Positions 56,617 to 64,000 of a DNA stretch of 64,000 nt are shown one piece after another. Within the stretch, counting starts at the first letter, position 1, and each line of letters starts with the position of its first letter. The notes below the pieces were generated by a model. The model was given only the letters and a program-made list of their open reading frames with translations, did not search any database and was not told the DNA's origin. A program made the translations under genes and the position numbers. This DNA comes from Ectothiorhodospira shaposhnikovii (GTDB taxonomy: Bacteria; Pseudomonadota; Gammaproteobacteria; Ectothiorhodospirales; Ectothiorhodospiraceae): NCBI RefSeq assembly GCF_016584105.1, contig NZ_NRSM01000015.1, positions 27,405 through 91,404 on the forward strand, read 5' to 3'.

Positions 56617-57660
56617 CTATGGCAGCGATCCATTGTGCAATGGGGTGACACAATCAAGGGGGATCCGGACATGCATGCACTCCCCCAGCCGGGGCACCGC
56701 ACACCCATCTGTCAGCACGATCTGCAGCGGGGTGCGATCCTCAAGGCGACAGATCACCAGCGTACGCCGTCCCAGACCCATCACCCGAGTCACCTGCCCG
56801 GCCAACCCATCGCCGTCGCTCACCAAACGGGGGCCTTCAGGGTGGACAGCCAGACGGTCGGGATGCCTGCCTCGGGCGGACGCAGGCAACGGCAACCGCC
56901 CCCAGCCCCCCCAGGCATGTCCCTGGTCCACACCGGCCACCGGCAGCAGATTGCTCCAGCCCAGCACCTGGGCCACCTGAACATCCCCAGGCTGGGCAAA
57001 GACCTGCTCGGTGGGACCCAGACGACGCAATCGCCCCTGGATCATCACGCCTGCACGATCAGCGATGTAACGGGCATCATCCAGGTCATGGGTGACGACG
57101 ATCACCGGGATGCCCTGGGCGGCGATGACCTCCTGAAACAGCAGACGCAAATCCCGTCGCAACCCCTGATCCACGGCGGAGAAGGGTTCGTCCAGCAACA
57201 GCACGTCCGGTTCCGGGGCCAACGCCCGCGCCAGGGCCACCCGCTGTTTCTGTCCACCGGAGAGTGATCCCGGGTAGCGCCTTTCCAGCCCTTGCAGGTG
57301 CAGACGCTCCAGCCAGAGATTGACCCTGGCGAGGCGGTCCCGCTTCGACGGCAGGCCGAAGGCGATGTTGTCGGCCACCGTCAGATGGGGAAACAGGGCG
57401 TACTGCTGAAACATGAATCCCACCCGCCGCCGACGGGTGGGCAGGTGGACCCGCCTTGAGGAGTCGAACCAGATCCGCCCCCCCTGCTGGATGACACCGT
57501 CGCCAGGCCTTTCCAGGCCCGCCAGCAGACGCAGCAACGTGGTCTTGCCGCATCCCGAAGGCCCCAGAAGGGCCGTGACCCCGCCCGGAGGCACACCCAG
57601 CGCCACATCCAGAGAGAATCCCCGGTGCCGAAAGCGCACATCGACCATGAGCCCGTTCAT
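56617..57660 (-). CDS. Second molybdate/tungstate-type ABC transporter, ATPase
   Basis: This 347-aa ATPase has Walker A GPSGCGKTTLL, signature LSGGQKQRVALARAL, Walker B VLLLDEPFSAVD and switch His VVTHDLDDA. A TOBE-like tail covers about 265-340. It overlaps its permease gene by ATGA. It is related to, but clearly different from, the ModC at 50876, so it is a paralogue from a different branch and not a recent duplicate. Confidence 0.9.
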   Translation of the reverse strand: MNGLMVDVRFRHRGFSLDVALGVPPGGVTALLGPSGCGKTTLLRLLAGLERPGDGVIQQGGRIWFDSSRRVHLPTRRRRVGFMFQQYALFPHLTVADNIAFGLPSKRDRLARVNLWLERLHLQGLERRYPGSLSGGQKQRVALARALAPEPDVLLLDEPFSAVDQGLRRDLRLLFQEVIAAQGIPVIVVTHDLDDARYIADRAGVMIQGRLRRLGPTEQVFAQPGDVQVAQVLGWSNLLPVAGVDQGHAWGGWGRLPLPASARGRHPDRLAVHPEGPRLVSDGDGLAGQVTRVMGLGRRTLVICRLEDRTPLQIVLTDGCAVPRLGECMHVRIPLDCVTPLHNGSLP

Positions 57661-58325
57661 CGACGGACTCCGAAGTGCTGCAACAACAGGAACAGGAGCA
57701 GGGACACCCCGCCCAGCATGGCCGAGACGTGGCCGGCACAGGTGAAATCGCCATCCAGGACATGGTTGTAGATGGCCAGGGACAGGGTCTCGGTGGCACC
57801 GATGATGTTACCGCCCAGCATCAGCGTGATACCCACCTCGCCGAAGGAGCGCCCCACGCCCAGGACCAACCCGGCGACGATGCTGCCCCGAACCGCCGGA
57901 ATTACCACCAGGATCAAGGTGGCCATGCGCCCCTTGCCCAGCGTCTGTGACACTTCCACCAGATCCCTGGCACTGCCTTCGATGGCGGCCTGGATCGGTT
58001 TGACCACCAGGGGCAGGCCGGCAATAAAGGCGGCGAGCACCAGGGCAGGGAATGAAAACACCATATTCCAGCCCAGCATCTCATCCATCCACCCCCCCAC
58101 CGGGCCGTGCCGGCTGAATATCATCAGCAGGACGAAGCCGACGGCAATCGGGGGGAAGACCAGCAGTAGAGACACCATGCTGTCCAGCAATCCTCGCAAG
58201 GGGATGGGCAAGGTGAGCACATAGGCCAGCCCGATCCCCAGGGTCAGGAACAGGACCAGCACAACCCCGGCCACCTGCAGGCTCAGCCACCAGGCGCCGG
58301 GAGAACAGGCGAAGGTTTCGCCCAT
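57657..58325 (-). CDS. Second molybdate/tungstate-type ABC transporter, permease
   Basis: This permease of about 222 aa has five or six helices and the ATPase-docking loop ARDLVEVSQTLGKGRMATLILVVIPAVRGSIVAGLVLGVGRSFGEVG. ATG 58325 overlaps the stop of the binding-protein gene; a GTG one codon earlier is possible. ModB/TupB-type by length and loop. Confidence 0.9.
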   Translation of the reverse strand: MGETFACSPGAWWLSLQVAGVVLVLFLTLGIGLAYVLTLPIPLRGLLDSMVSLLLVFPPIAVGFVLLMIFSRHGPVGGWMDEMLGWNMVFSFPALVLAAFIAGLPLVVKPIQAAIEGSARDLVEVSQTLGKGRMATLILVVIPAVRGSIVAGLVLGVGRSFGEVGITLMLGGNIIGATETLSLAIYNHVLDGDFTCAGHVSAMLGGVSLLLFLLLQHFGVRR

Positions 58326-59032
58326 CACAGCCCGTGCCGAGCAAGGATGGCCCGGGCCTGCTCCGTGGTCAGAAAGGCCGCAAAGGCCTGTGCCGCCTCC
58401 CCCATGGGCCGGTCCTTGGGATGGGCCAGCACGATCGTTGGCGGGTCATAATATTGCGTGGGAAGTTCTTCGAAACCGGCGATCCGCTCGCCCAGCCCGA
58501 GGGCGTCGGTCAAGTTGATGAATCCGGCGTCCACGGTGCCGGCCACCAGATGTGCCGAGACCTGGGGCACGGTGGCCATGGGCATCAGCTTCTCTTGCAC
58601 CCCCTCCAGCAAACCGCTGCGTTGGAGAAACTGCATGGCCGCCATTCCGAAGATGGCCTTAGCGGGATCAGGCAGGGCGATCCTGCGCACATCCTCGGCC
58701 AGAAGCTCCCTGTATCCATCGCGCGGCCGAACGGCATAGGCCAGCACCAGCCTGCCGGTGCCCAGCGGTACGAAATTCTCAAACAGCCCGGTCTGCCGCA
58801 GAAATCCCAACTCACCCACCACCAGATCCACACGACCACTGCTCCGGGTCTGGGCCGTGATCTGCTGCATATTGCCGAAAACGGCCTCCACCTTGTGCCC
58901 CGAGCGATCGGTAAAAGCCGCATACACCTCCATCAATGGCCTTTTGTATCCCGCACCGGCGGCGATCATGACCTCGGCGGCCTGAAGCGTCAGGCTGCAA
59001 CACAGCAGGGCAAACAGGATCAGGATTCTCAT
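58325..59032 (-). CDS. Second molybdate/tungstate-type periplasmic binding protein
   Basis: This protein of about 235 aa has a signal peptide (MRILILFALLCCSLTLQAAEV). The mature part MIAAGAGYKRPLMEVYAAF, then DLVVGELGFLRQTGLFENFVPLGTGRLVLAYAV, fits the ModA-like binding protein fold but differs from the ModA at 49338 at the oxyanion site (AGAGYKRP in place of AVAANFLG). Ligand may be molybdate, tungstate or another oxyanion. ATG 59032 has a GGAGATACC site; a longer frame upstream is rejected. A ModE box lies 170 bp upstream. Confidence 0.85.
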   Translation of the reverse strand: MRILILFALLCCSLTLQAAEVMIAAGAGYKRPLMEVYAAFTDRSGHKVEAVFGNMQQITAQTRSSGRVDLVVGELGFLRQTGLFENFVPLGTGRLVLAYAVRPRDGYRELLAEDVRRIALPDPAKAIFGMAAMQFLQRSGLLEGVQEKLMPMATVPQVSAHLVAGTVDAGFINLTDALGLGERIAGFEELPTQYYDPPTIVLAHPKDRPMGEAAQAFAAFLTTEQARAILARHGL

Positions 59033-59201
59033 CGGGTATCTCCAGACGATATGGGTAATGGGCACGGTCAAGATGGTGAATTGCAGGATGCGGGCCATCT
59101 TGTCAGTGACCATACAGTGGCGATGAAACCCCGCTGTCATGGTGTTTGGCGGTCACCCGGAGAGGGCACAAGCGGTTGCCTTTGTCTGAAATGACACCCC
59201 C

Positions 59202-59225
59202 CGTTATGTCGTCTTGTATACAACG
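59202..59225 (+). promoter_or_regulatory. ModE box between second ABC operon and TauE gene
   Basis: CGTTATGT-N7-TATACAACG, 24 bp, with half-sites identical to those of the box at 51995. It lies 170 bp before the leftward binding-protein gene and 122 bp before the rightward TauE gene, so either or both could be controlled. The remaining part of the 314-bp gap holds no other gene. Confidence 0.75.
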
Positions 59226-59346
59226 CAACATAAAAACATGATCGGGACACAGTCCATGACGGGTGCCAATCCATGGCTCGAATATTGCTTAAACCTCACT
59301 GAAAAGTACCCGATCATTCGTTTCAGGTTTTCATGGGAGAGTATTG

Positions 59347-60186
59347 ATGGCGCAACCGGACAACACATCACGTTCAAGAGCATTCCACGGCCCGGCCTTT
59401 GGGTGGGGTGCCGCTATCGGCAGCCTCGGGGGATTGATCGGGCTGGGCGGGGCGGAATTTCGTCTGCCGGTACTGGCGGCCATCTTCCGGTTCAAGATGC
59501 TGGACGCCATCATCATCAATCTGATGGTCAGCCTGGTCACGGTGATCTTTGCCTTTCTGTTTCGCATCGGCATGACGGGCATCGCCGAACTGCTGCCCTA
59601 TCTGTGGGTGGTGGCAAACATCCTTTCCGGCTCCCTGATCGGCTCCTGGATGGGGGTACATTTCGCCACCCGGGTCAATGAGCGCCTGCTGACCCAGGTG
59701 GTGGTAGTGTTTCTGGTCTTCCTCAGCGCGGTACTCATCGGTCATGAGTTCATATTCAGCGGACTGGGGCTGGACATTCCCCTACCGGTGGCGGTGGTAC
59801 TGGGGTTTTTCGCCGGGATCGTCATCGGACTGTTCAGCAGCATGCTCGGGGTGGCTGGTGGAGAACTCATCATTCCCACCATCCTGCTGCTGTATGGGCT
59901 GGACATCAAAGTAGCGGGGAGCCTGAGTCTGGCCATCAGTATTCCCACCATCCTCATGGGCCTGTCCCGCTATCGCGCGAGGCAGACCTTCGGCGAACTC
60001 CAGCAGTTCGGCGGCTTCATCGGCTGGATGGCGGCGGGCTCGATCCTGGGCGCATTGATCGGTGCCCTGCTGATGGTGTACACCCCCAGCACGGCCCTGC
60101 ATGTCCTGCTGGGGATCATCCTGCTCATCTCTGCCTGGAAGCTGGCCATGGTGAAATTGCGTACCCCCCGGAAGGCGGGCCGATGA
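59347..60186 (+). CDS. TauE/SafE-family permease
   Basis: This 279-aa membrane protein has about eight helices in two repeats (AAIGSLGGLIGLGGAEFRLPVL and GFFAGIVIGLFSSMLGVAGGELIIPTIL are the paired TauE/SafE signatures). The family exports sulfite or sulfonate-type anions, and some members move other compounds. ATG 59347 has a GGGAGAG leader. It overlaps the DUF364 gene by ATGA and is divergent from the second oxyanion transporter around a ModE box, so an oxyanion or thio-anion linked role is inferred. Confidence 0.88.
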   Translation: MAQPDNTSRSRAFHGPAFGWGAAIGSLGGLIGLGGAEFRLPVLAAIFRFKMLDAIIINLMVSLVTVIFAFLFRIGMTGIAELLPYLWVVANILSGSLIGSWMGVHFATRVNERLLTQVVVVFLVFLSAVLIGHEFIFSGLGLDIPLPVAVVLGFFAGIVIGLFSSMLGVAGGELIIPTILLLYGLDIKVAGSLSLAISIPTILMGLSRYRARQTFGELQQFGGFIGWMAAGSILGALIGALLMVYTPSTALHVLLGIILLISAWKLAMVKLRTPRKAGR

Positions 60187-60968
60187 ACGCGAGCCCTTGG
60201 TCAATCTACGAACTGCTGGAAGATGCCGCCGCCGACAACGCCCGCATCCACGAGGTGCTCATCGGCCTGACCTGGACCCTGTGCGAAACGGATCGGGGGT
60301 TTGGGCTGGCCATGAGTCCAACCCGGGGCACCCGCACCCTGCCCTGGCCGGGCACACTGGCCGGACGCTCCGTGGGGGCACTGAGCCCGTGGATACGTTC
60401 CTGGAATCCCCACGAGGCCTGCGTGGGGATGGCCGCCATCAACGCGGTGATCAACCCGACCTCCCAGCTGGCGGCCAGGGCAATGCCCATCCATGTTCAG
60501 GGCTCCGCCAACCTGGCGGTATTCGAGCATTTCGCCCCACGACTCGCCGGCCGCCGCGTAGTGGTAGTGGGCCGCTATCCTGGCCTGGACAGCCTTCAGC
60601 TGGACTGGCACCTCACGGTACTGGAATGCCAGCCCGGCCCCGAGGATCTGCCCGCCCAGGCCGCCGAATTTGTACTGGCGGAAGCAGACTGGGTGTTCCT
60701 CACCGCCACCAGCCTGATCAACAAGACTTTCCCCCGCCTGGTCGCCTGTGCCCGGGAGGCCACTCTGGTACTCATGGGCCCCACGTTGCCCTGGCTCGGG
60801 GAACTGGCGGACTGGGGCGTGGATTATCTGGCCGGGGTTCGCGTGGTGGACAGCACGAGTCTGCGCAAAACGGTGGGCGAAGGGGGCGGCACCCGTATCT
60901 TCGAAACCGGTGTCGACTATGCTGTGGCCTCTCTGGGACAAAACGGTAACCACATCCCTGAAAGATGA
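60183..60968 (+). CDS. DUF4213/DUF364 protein (putative heavy-metal chelation type)
   Basis: This 261-aa soluble protein has an N-terminal DUF4213-like part (SIYELLEDAAADNARIHEVLIGLTWTLCETD, then ACVGMAAINAVINP) and a C-terminal Rossmann-like DUF364 part (VVVVGRYPGLDSL, then WVFLTATSLINKTFPRLVACAREATLVLMGPTLPW). The family has been linked by others to metal chelation and often lies beside metal or molybdate transport genes. It is translationally coupled to TauE. No catalytic function is established. Confidence 0.85.
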   Translation: MNASPWSIYELLEDAAADNARIHEVLIGLTWTLCETDRGFGLAMSPTRGTRTLPWPGTLAGRSVGALSPWIRSWNPHEACVGMAAINAVINPTSQLAARAMPIHVQGSANLAVFEHFAPRLAGRRVVVVGRYPGLDSLQLDWHLTVLECQPGPEDLPAQAAEFVLAEADWVFLTATSLINKTFPRLVACAREATLVLMGPTLPWLGELADWGVDYLAGVRVVDSTSLRKTVGEGGGTRIFETGVDYAVASLGQNGNHIPER

Positions 60969-61007
60969 AACTCTTGCCCTCAGAAAGCACTTAAAGAGAG
61001 GTGTCAC

Positions 61008-61991
61008 TTGAACCGCCAGGCCCTGGAACGCCACCAGGTCTTCGTCTACCTTGTCGCCATTCTTACAGGCCTCATGCTCGGCACCGCCCTGCCGGCGGCC
61101 GGAGCGGTGCTGGAACCTCTGCTGTGGCCCGTATTGGGCCTGCTGCTATACGCCACCTTCACCCTGGTGCCGCTGAACCACCTGCGGGATGCCTTCCGGG
61201 ACGTGCGGTTTCTTGCCGCGGCCACGCTGGGCAACTTTGTGCTCATCCCCCTGCTGGCCTGGGCATTGATGCTGCTGGTGCCCGACGATCCCGCCGTGCG
61301 TCTGGGGATACTCCTGGTGCTGCTGGTCCCCTGCACGGACTGGTTCATCACCTTCACTCAGCTGGGCGGGGGTGACACCCGGCGGGCCATCGCCTTTTCC
61401 CCCGTCAGCCTGCTGCTTCAGATCCTCCTGCTGCCCATCTACCTGTGGTTCCTGTTTCCCGGTGACCTGACTCTTGCCCTGGCCCGGGACGAGATGCTGC
61501 TGGCGTTTTTCGGTCTGATCATCGTGCCGTTGCTGCTGGCACTGGGCACCGAGCACTGGGCCGCAAGGTCCGACAGGCCCAGAAGGCTCGTGAACAGGCT
61601 GGGGGACCTGCCGGTGCCGCTGCTGGCGGTGGTGGTGTTCATCGTGGCGACCTCCCAGGTCCATCTGGTGGTGGGCGCCCTCCCCCTGCTGCTGCATCTG
61701 CTGCTGATTTTCACCCTGTTCCTGCTCGCGGCGGGATGGCTGGCCTGGGCAATGAGCAGGCTGTTCCGATTACCCCCGCAACAGGGCCGGGTCCTGGCTT
61801 TCAGCTTCGGGACCCGTAACTCTTTCGTGGTATTGCCGCTGGCCCTGGCGCTGCCGGCTTCCCTTGAGGTGGCCGTGGTGGTGATCGTGTTCCAGAGTCT
61901 GGTGGAACTGCTGGGGATGGCCGTCTTCCTGTGGTGGGTTCCCAAACGCCTGTTTCGCAATGAGGGAAACAATATGGGCAATCCGGCATGA
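61008..61991 (+). CDS. ACR3/BASS-family permease
   Basis: This 327-aa membrane protein has about ten helices. The segment VLLVPCTDWFITFTQLGGGD resembles the PCT motif of ACR3 arsenite carriers with the key Cys in helix 4, while the overall fold is that of bile-acid:sodium symporter relatives. Arsenite efflux is plausible, but no arsR or arsC gene is nearby. The start is TTG 61008 with GAGAGGTG upstream, 39 bp after the DUF364 gene, so it may be in that operon. Confidence 0.78.
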   Translation: MNRQALERHQVFVYLVAILTGLMLGTALPAAGAVLEPLLWPVLGLLLYATFTLVPLNHLRDAFRDVRFLAAATLGNFVLIPLLAWALMLLVPDDPAVRLGILLVLLVPCTDWFITFTQLGGGDTRRAIAFSPVSLLLQILLLPIYLWFLFPGDLTLALARDEMLLAFFGLIIVPLLLALGTEHWAARSDRPRRLVNRLGDLPVPLLAVVVFIVATSQVHLVVGALPLLLHLLLIFTLFLLAAGWLAWAMSRLFRLPPQQGRVLAFSFGTRNSFVVLPLALALPASLEVAVVVIVFQSLVELLGMAVFLWWVPKRLFRNEGNNMGNPA

Positions 61992-62073
61992 TTCAGTTAT
62001 GGTGCAACCCTGTTTTGCAACGATTTGATCCTTGATCAAGGTATCCAGGTCCGACCTCTGAACGCTTTTTGCT

Positions 62074-62112
62074 CCGATTGATCAAACGTGTGTGCGGCAA
62101 TGGATCAATCGG
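62074..62112. repeat. 10-bp inverted repeat with GATC ends
   Basis: CCGATTGATC (62074-62083) and GATCAATCGG (62103-62112) are perfect reverse complements 19 bp apart. It lies in the 208-bp gap after the ACR3-type gene. It may be a regulator site or a transcription-end structure. Confidence 0.5.
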
Positions 62113-62117
62113 CCCGT

Positions 62118-62150
62118 GACTGGATTCCCGCTTGGGCGGGAATGACGGTT
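62118..62150. repeat. Intergenic REP-like palindromic repeat
   Basis: The core GGATTCCCGCTTGGGCGGGA with following ATGACGG matches the widespread proteobacterial intergenic repeat TTCCCGC-loop-GCGGGAATGAC. It forms a short hairpin. Part of a copy (GGCGGGAATAG) follows at about 62156. Confidence 0.65.
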
Positions 62151-62199
62151 TTGAGGCGGGAATAGCTTGCTCAGAACATCCTTGAGGTATCCAACTCCG

Positions 62200-62610
62200 A
62201 TGAACACCCCGGTCAAACGTCCCTGGTATCGCTCACGTCAGCCCAGCTACCGGATCGCCGCCGTCGGTGTGCTGCTGCTGATGGCCGGCAGCCTGGGCAT
62301 TCACCTGGCCCTGGGCCATCTGGAGGGAATCTTCCGGCAGCTGGTGGTGCTGTTCTCCGCCCCCGGCCTGCCCATGGGGTGGTGGTTCATCACCATGTCC
62401 ACCTGGAATGCCGGACGGGTGAAGAAACTCATCATCCAGGGCAGCACAGGCATCGCCTTTCTGTTGCTGGGGGTATGGATCTTCTTCGGCCCCTACCGGG
62501 GCGCCATGCTGATGAGCCTGCTCATGCTCTGCCTGGCCTGCTTCCACTTTTATCTGGCGACCCGCAAGGGGCCACCCGCACCGGACCGGCACTCCCTGCG
62601 CTCCAGTTGA
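62200..62610 (+). CDS. Small hypothetical membrane protein (136 aa)
   Basis: The protein has a short basic N-terminus and three or four hydrophobic helices (IAAVGVLLLMAGSLGIHLAL, IFRQLVVLFSAPGLPMGWWFI, GIAFLLLGVWIFFG, GAMLMSLLMLCLACFHFYL). No family is recognised. ATG 62200 is chosen; the nearest GAGG is 13 bases upstream, rather far. It is followed by aguB after 55 bp. Confidence 0.55.
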   Translation: MNTPVKRPWYRSRQPSYRIAAVGVLLLMAGSLGIHLALGHLEGIFRQLVVLFSAPGLPMGWWFITMSTWNAGRVKKLIIQGSTGIAFLLLGVWIFFGPYRGAMLMSLLMLCLACFHFYLATRKGPPAPDRHSLRSS

Positions 62611-62665
62611 AACGGGCTTCGCCTTTCCTTCATTCCCAACCACTGAACCGACCCAAAACCTCATC

Positions 62666-63541
62666 ATGCGCATCGCACTGATTCAGCATTCCAACACGGA
62701 CGATACCCGCTCCAATCTGGACAAGAGCCTGCGGGGCATCCGCGAGGCCGCCGCCCAGGGGACCGAACTCGTCATCCTGCAGGAGCTGCACACCGGCCTG
62801 TATTTCTGCCAGACGGAGGATACCGAGCTGTTCAATCTGGCCGAGCCGATTCCCGGCCCCAGCACTCAGGCCCTGTCCGAGGTGGCGGCGGAACTGGGGG
62901 TGGTGATCGTCGGTTCCCTGTTCGAGCGGCGTGCCCCGGGCCTGTATCACAACACCGCCGTGGTGCTGGACAGCGACGGGCGCCTGGCCGGGGTCTATCG
63001 CAAGATGCATATCCCGGATGATCCCGGCTATTACGAGAAGTTCTACTTCACGCCCGGGGATCTGGGTTTCGAGCCGGTGGACACCCGAGTGGGGCGGCTG
63101 GGCGTGCTGGTGTGCTGGGATCAGTGGTTCCCGGAAGCGGCACGTCTGATGGCCCTGGCCGGAGCGGAACTGCTGATCTACCCCACTGCCATCGGCTGGG
63201 ATCCCAACGACACGGCAGATGAACAGGCCCGTCAGCGGGAGGCCTGGATCACTGTCCAGCGTGCCCACGCTGTGGCCAACGGGATCCCGGTGGCAGCCTG
63301 CAATCGGGTGGGATTCGAGGCGGACCCGTCCGGCGTGACTGCCGGCAGTCAATTCTGGGGATCCAGCTTCGTTTGCGGTCCCCAGGGAGAATTCCTGGCC
63401 CAGGCCTCGGACAGCCAGGAACAGGTACTGGTGGTGGATATCGACAAGGCTCGCAGCGAGGCAGTGCGGAGGATCTGGCCCTATCTGCGGGACCGGCGGA
63501 TCGACGCCTATGGGGATCTTCTCAAGCGTTACAGGGACTAA
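62666..63541 (+). CDS. aguB: N-carbamoylputrescine amidase
   Basis: This 291-aa nitrilase-superfamily enzyme hydrolyses N-carbamoylputrescine to putrescine in the arginine-decarboxylase/agmatine route. The Glu-Lys-Cys triad is visible: LVILQELHTGLYF, YRKMHIPDDPGYYEKFYFTPGD and LGVLVCWDQWFPEAARLMAL. The C-terminal WPYLRDRRIDAYGDLLKRYRD is typical of AguB. The usual partner aguA (agmatine deiminase) is not in the window. Confidence 0.95.
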   Translation: MRIALIQHSNTDDTRSNLDKSLRGIREAAAQGTELVILQELHTGLYFCQTEDTELFNLAEPIPGPSTQALSEVAAELGVVIVGSLFERRAPGLYHNTAVVLDSDGRLAGVYRKMHIPDDPGYYEKFYFTPGDLGFEPVDTRVGRLGVLVCWDQWFPEAARLMALAGAELLIYPTAIGWDPNDTADEQARQREAWITVQRAHAVANGIPVAACNRVGFEADPSGVTAGSQFWGSSFVCGPQGEFLAQASDSQEQVLVVDIDKARSEAVRRIWPYLRDRRIDAYGDLLKRYRD

Positions 63542-63651
63542 TGCCTTAATCAAAAGAGAATGAATCCCAAAAACCCTTGCCCCTGATCAATCAGAATAGT
63601 CCTGTAACCGTTATGATCCTAAGCTGTTATCCAACCTGAGGAGCACACCGC

Positions 63652-63858
63652 ATGAACCTGGAAGAACTGAAGAACATGGGCCCCAATGACCGCCTGATCC
63701 GCCTCGTGGTCGGTCTTGGCCTGATCGCCATCGTGTTTGTCGGTCCTCAAACCCCCTGGGGCTGGCTGGGCCTGATTCCCCTGGCCAGCGCCCTCATGAG
63801 CTGGTGCCCCGTCTACACCCTGTTCAACATCAGAACCGACGACAAGGAATCCTCCTGA
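63652..63858 (+). CDS. DUF2892 (YgaP-type) inner-membrane protein
   Basis: This 68-aa protein has two membrane helices (RLVVGLGLIAIVFVG and WLGLIPLASALMSW) and the family ends NMGPNDRLIRL and CPVYTLFNIRT. The Cys in SWCPVYTLF is a common feature. DUF2892 proteins are often linked to rhodanese or sulfide genes; none is seen here. A TGAGGAG ribosome site supports the start. Confidence 0.85.
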   Translation: MNLEELKNMGPNDRLIRLVVGLGLIAIVFVGPQTPWGWLGLIPLASALMSWCPVYTLFNIRTDDKESS

Positions 63859-63863
63859 GCCAC

Positions 63864-63890
63864 CACTGCCCCGCCATCGGCGGGGCAGTG
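63864..63890 (+). terminator. 12-bp hairpin after DUF2892 gene
   Basis: CACTGCCCCGCC and GGCGGGGCAGTG pair perfectly around a 3-base loop, 5 bp after the gene stop. The 3' side reads CTTCCCC, so the T-run is poor; terminator function is likely but not certain. Confidence 0.6.
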
Positions 63891-63902
63891 CTTCCCCGGC
63901 TG

Positions 63903-63931
63903 CCGACACCCCCTGCCCATCCGGGTATAAT
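63903..63931 (+). promoter_or_regulatory. Sigma-70-type promoter at right edge
   Basis: CCGACA (63903-63908), a 17-bp spacer and a perfect TATAAT (63926-63931) point rightward. A gene may start at ATG 63969 (MDQSKTFTPFP) or ATG 63944 and run out of the window; too little is present to identify it. Confidence 0.6.
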
Positions 63932-64000
63932 CTGCGCTCATCAATGAAGCCGCCGGGCCGCAGTCAGGATGGATCAGTCAAAGACCTTCACCCCCTTCCC

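Noticed and set aside
62024..62040. FNR-type box TTGAT-ATCAA after the ACR3-type gene
   Set aside because: The half-sites are 5 bp apart instead of 4, and no gene start lies at a fitting distance.
63944..64000. Identifiable gene at the right edge
   Set aside because: At most 19 codons are visible in either candidate frame and no family feature can be named.

Overview
The window is GC-rich, densely coded DNA from an anoxygenic phototrophic proteobacterium, most likely a purple sulfur gammaproteobacterium (Ectothiorhodospiraceae or Chromatiaceae; this placement is inference). Two things point there. The block tyrA-hisC-pheA-(serA)-serC-gyrA-mtnA/MTA deaminase-ubiG-mupP closely follows the gene order known from Pseudomonas. 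It is followed by a large piece of a photosynthesis gene cluster that makes bacteriochlorophyll and the type-2 reaction centre H subunit.

Layout. (1) 1-13.1 kb: a housekeeping block. gyrA, serC, serA, pheA, hisC and tyrA run on the minus strand. mtnA (minus) is divergent from an MTA/SAH deaminase, ubiG, mupP and a membrane alpha/beta hydrolase (plus). (2) 13.1-15.1 kb: small membrane and hypothetical genes. (3) 15.2-30.8 kb: photosynthesis genes. aerR-ppsR-bchG-bchP-idi2 run leftward; bchF-bchN-bchB-bchM-lhaA-puhA-puhB-puhC-puhE-bchJ run rightward. The two arms diverge from a control region of about 250 bp at 21.36-21.61 kb. bchH and bchL, which normally lie between bchB and bchM, are not in this window. 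(4) 30.9-34.5 kb: a large PAS/GAF/GGDEF/EAL protein with a degenerate GGDHF motif. (5) 34.5-41.5 kb: glycogen metabolism, with glgC-GH57-malQ leftward and glgB rightward. (6) 41.5-48.2 kb: tRNA-Ala(CGC) with a promoter and terminator, a decayed gene, a repeat-rich acidic protein, a GIY-YIG-like protein, a SulP transporter with a universal stress protein, a DksA-like zinc-finger protein and an MFS transporter. (7) 48.4-61 kb: a molybdate/tungstate region. It holds modE-modA-modB-modC, a TonB-dependent receptor, a decayed second TonB receptor, a secreted SUOX-fold protein, a second ModABC-type transporter, a TauE/SafE permease and a DUF364 protein. (8) 61-64 kb: an ACR3/BASS-type permease, small membrane proteins and N-carbamoylputrescine amidase.

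The most interesting result is in region 7. Five 24-bp palindromic sites have the form and spacing of ModE operators (CGYTATRT-N7-WAYAYARCG). They lie before modE, before the intact TonB receptor, before the decayed TonB receptor, between the second transporter and the TauE/DUF364 pair, and in a gene-free stretch after modC. Together they suggest one ModE-controlled programme for oxyanion uptake across both membranes: TonB receptors in the outer membrane, two periplasmic binding proteins with ABC transporters in the inner membrane, and accessory permease and metal-binding-type proteins. The boxes and genes are read from the sequence; the joint function and the ligand (molybdate, tungstate or a metallophore complex) are inference.

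In the photosynthesis region, PpsR keeps the Cys next to its Fis-type helix-turn-helix, and AerR keeps its cobalamin-ligand His motif plus a strong internal start that could give a short isoform. The type 2 IPP isomerase carries an extra N-terminal three-helix membrane domain, and an intrinsic terminator separates bchG from bchP.
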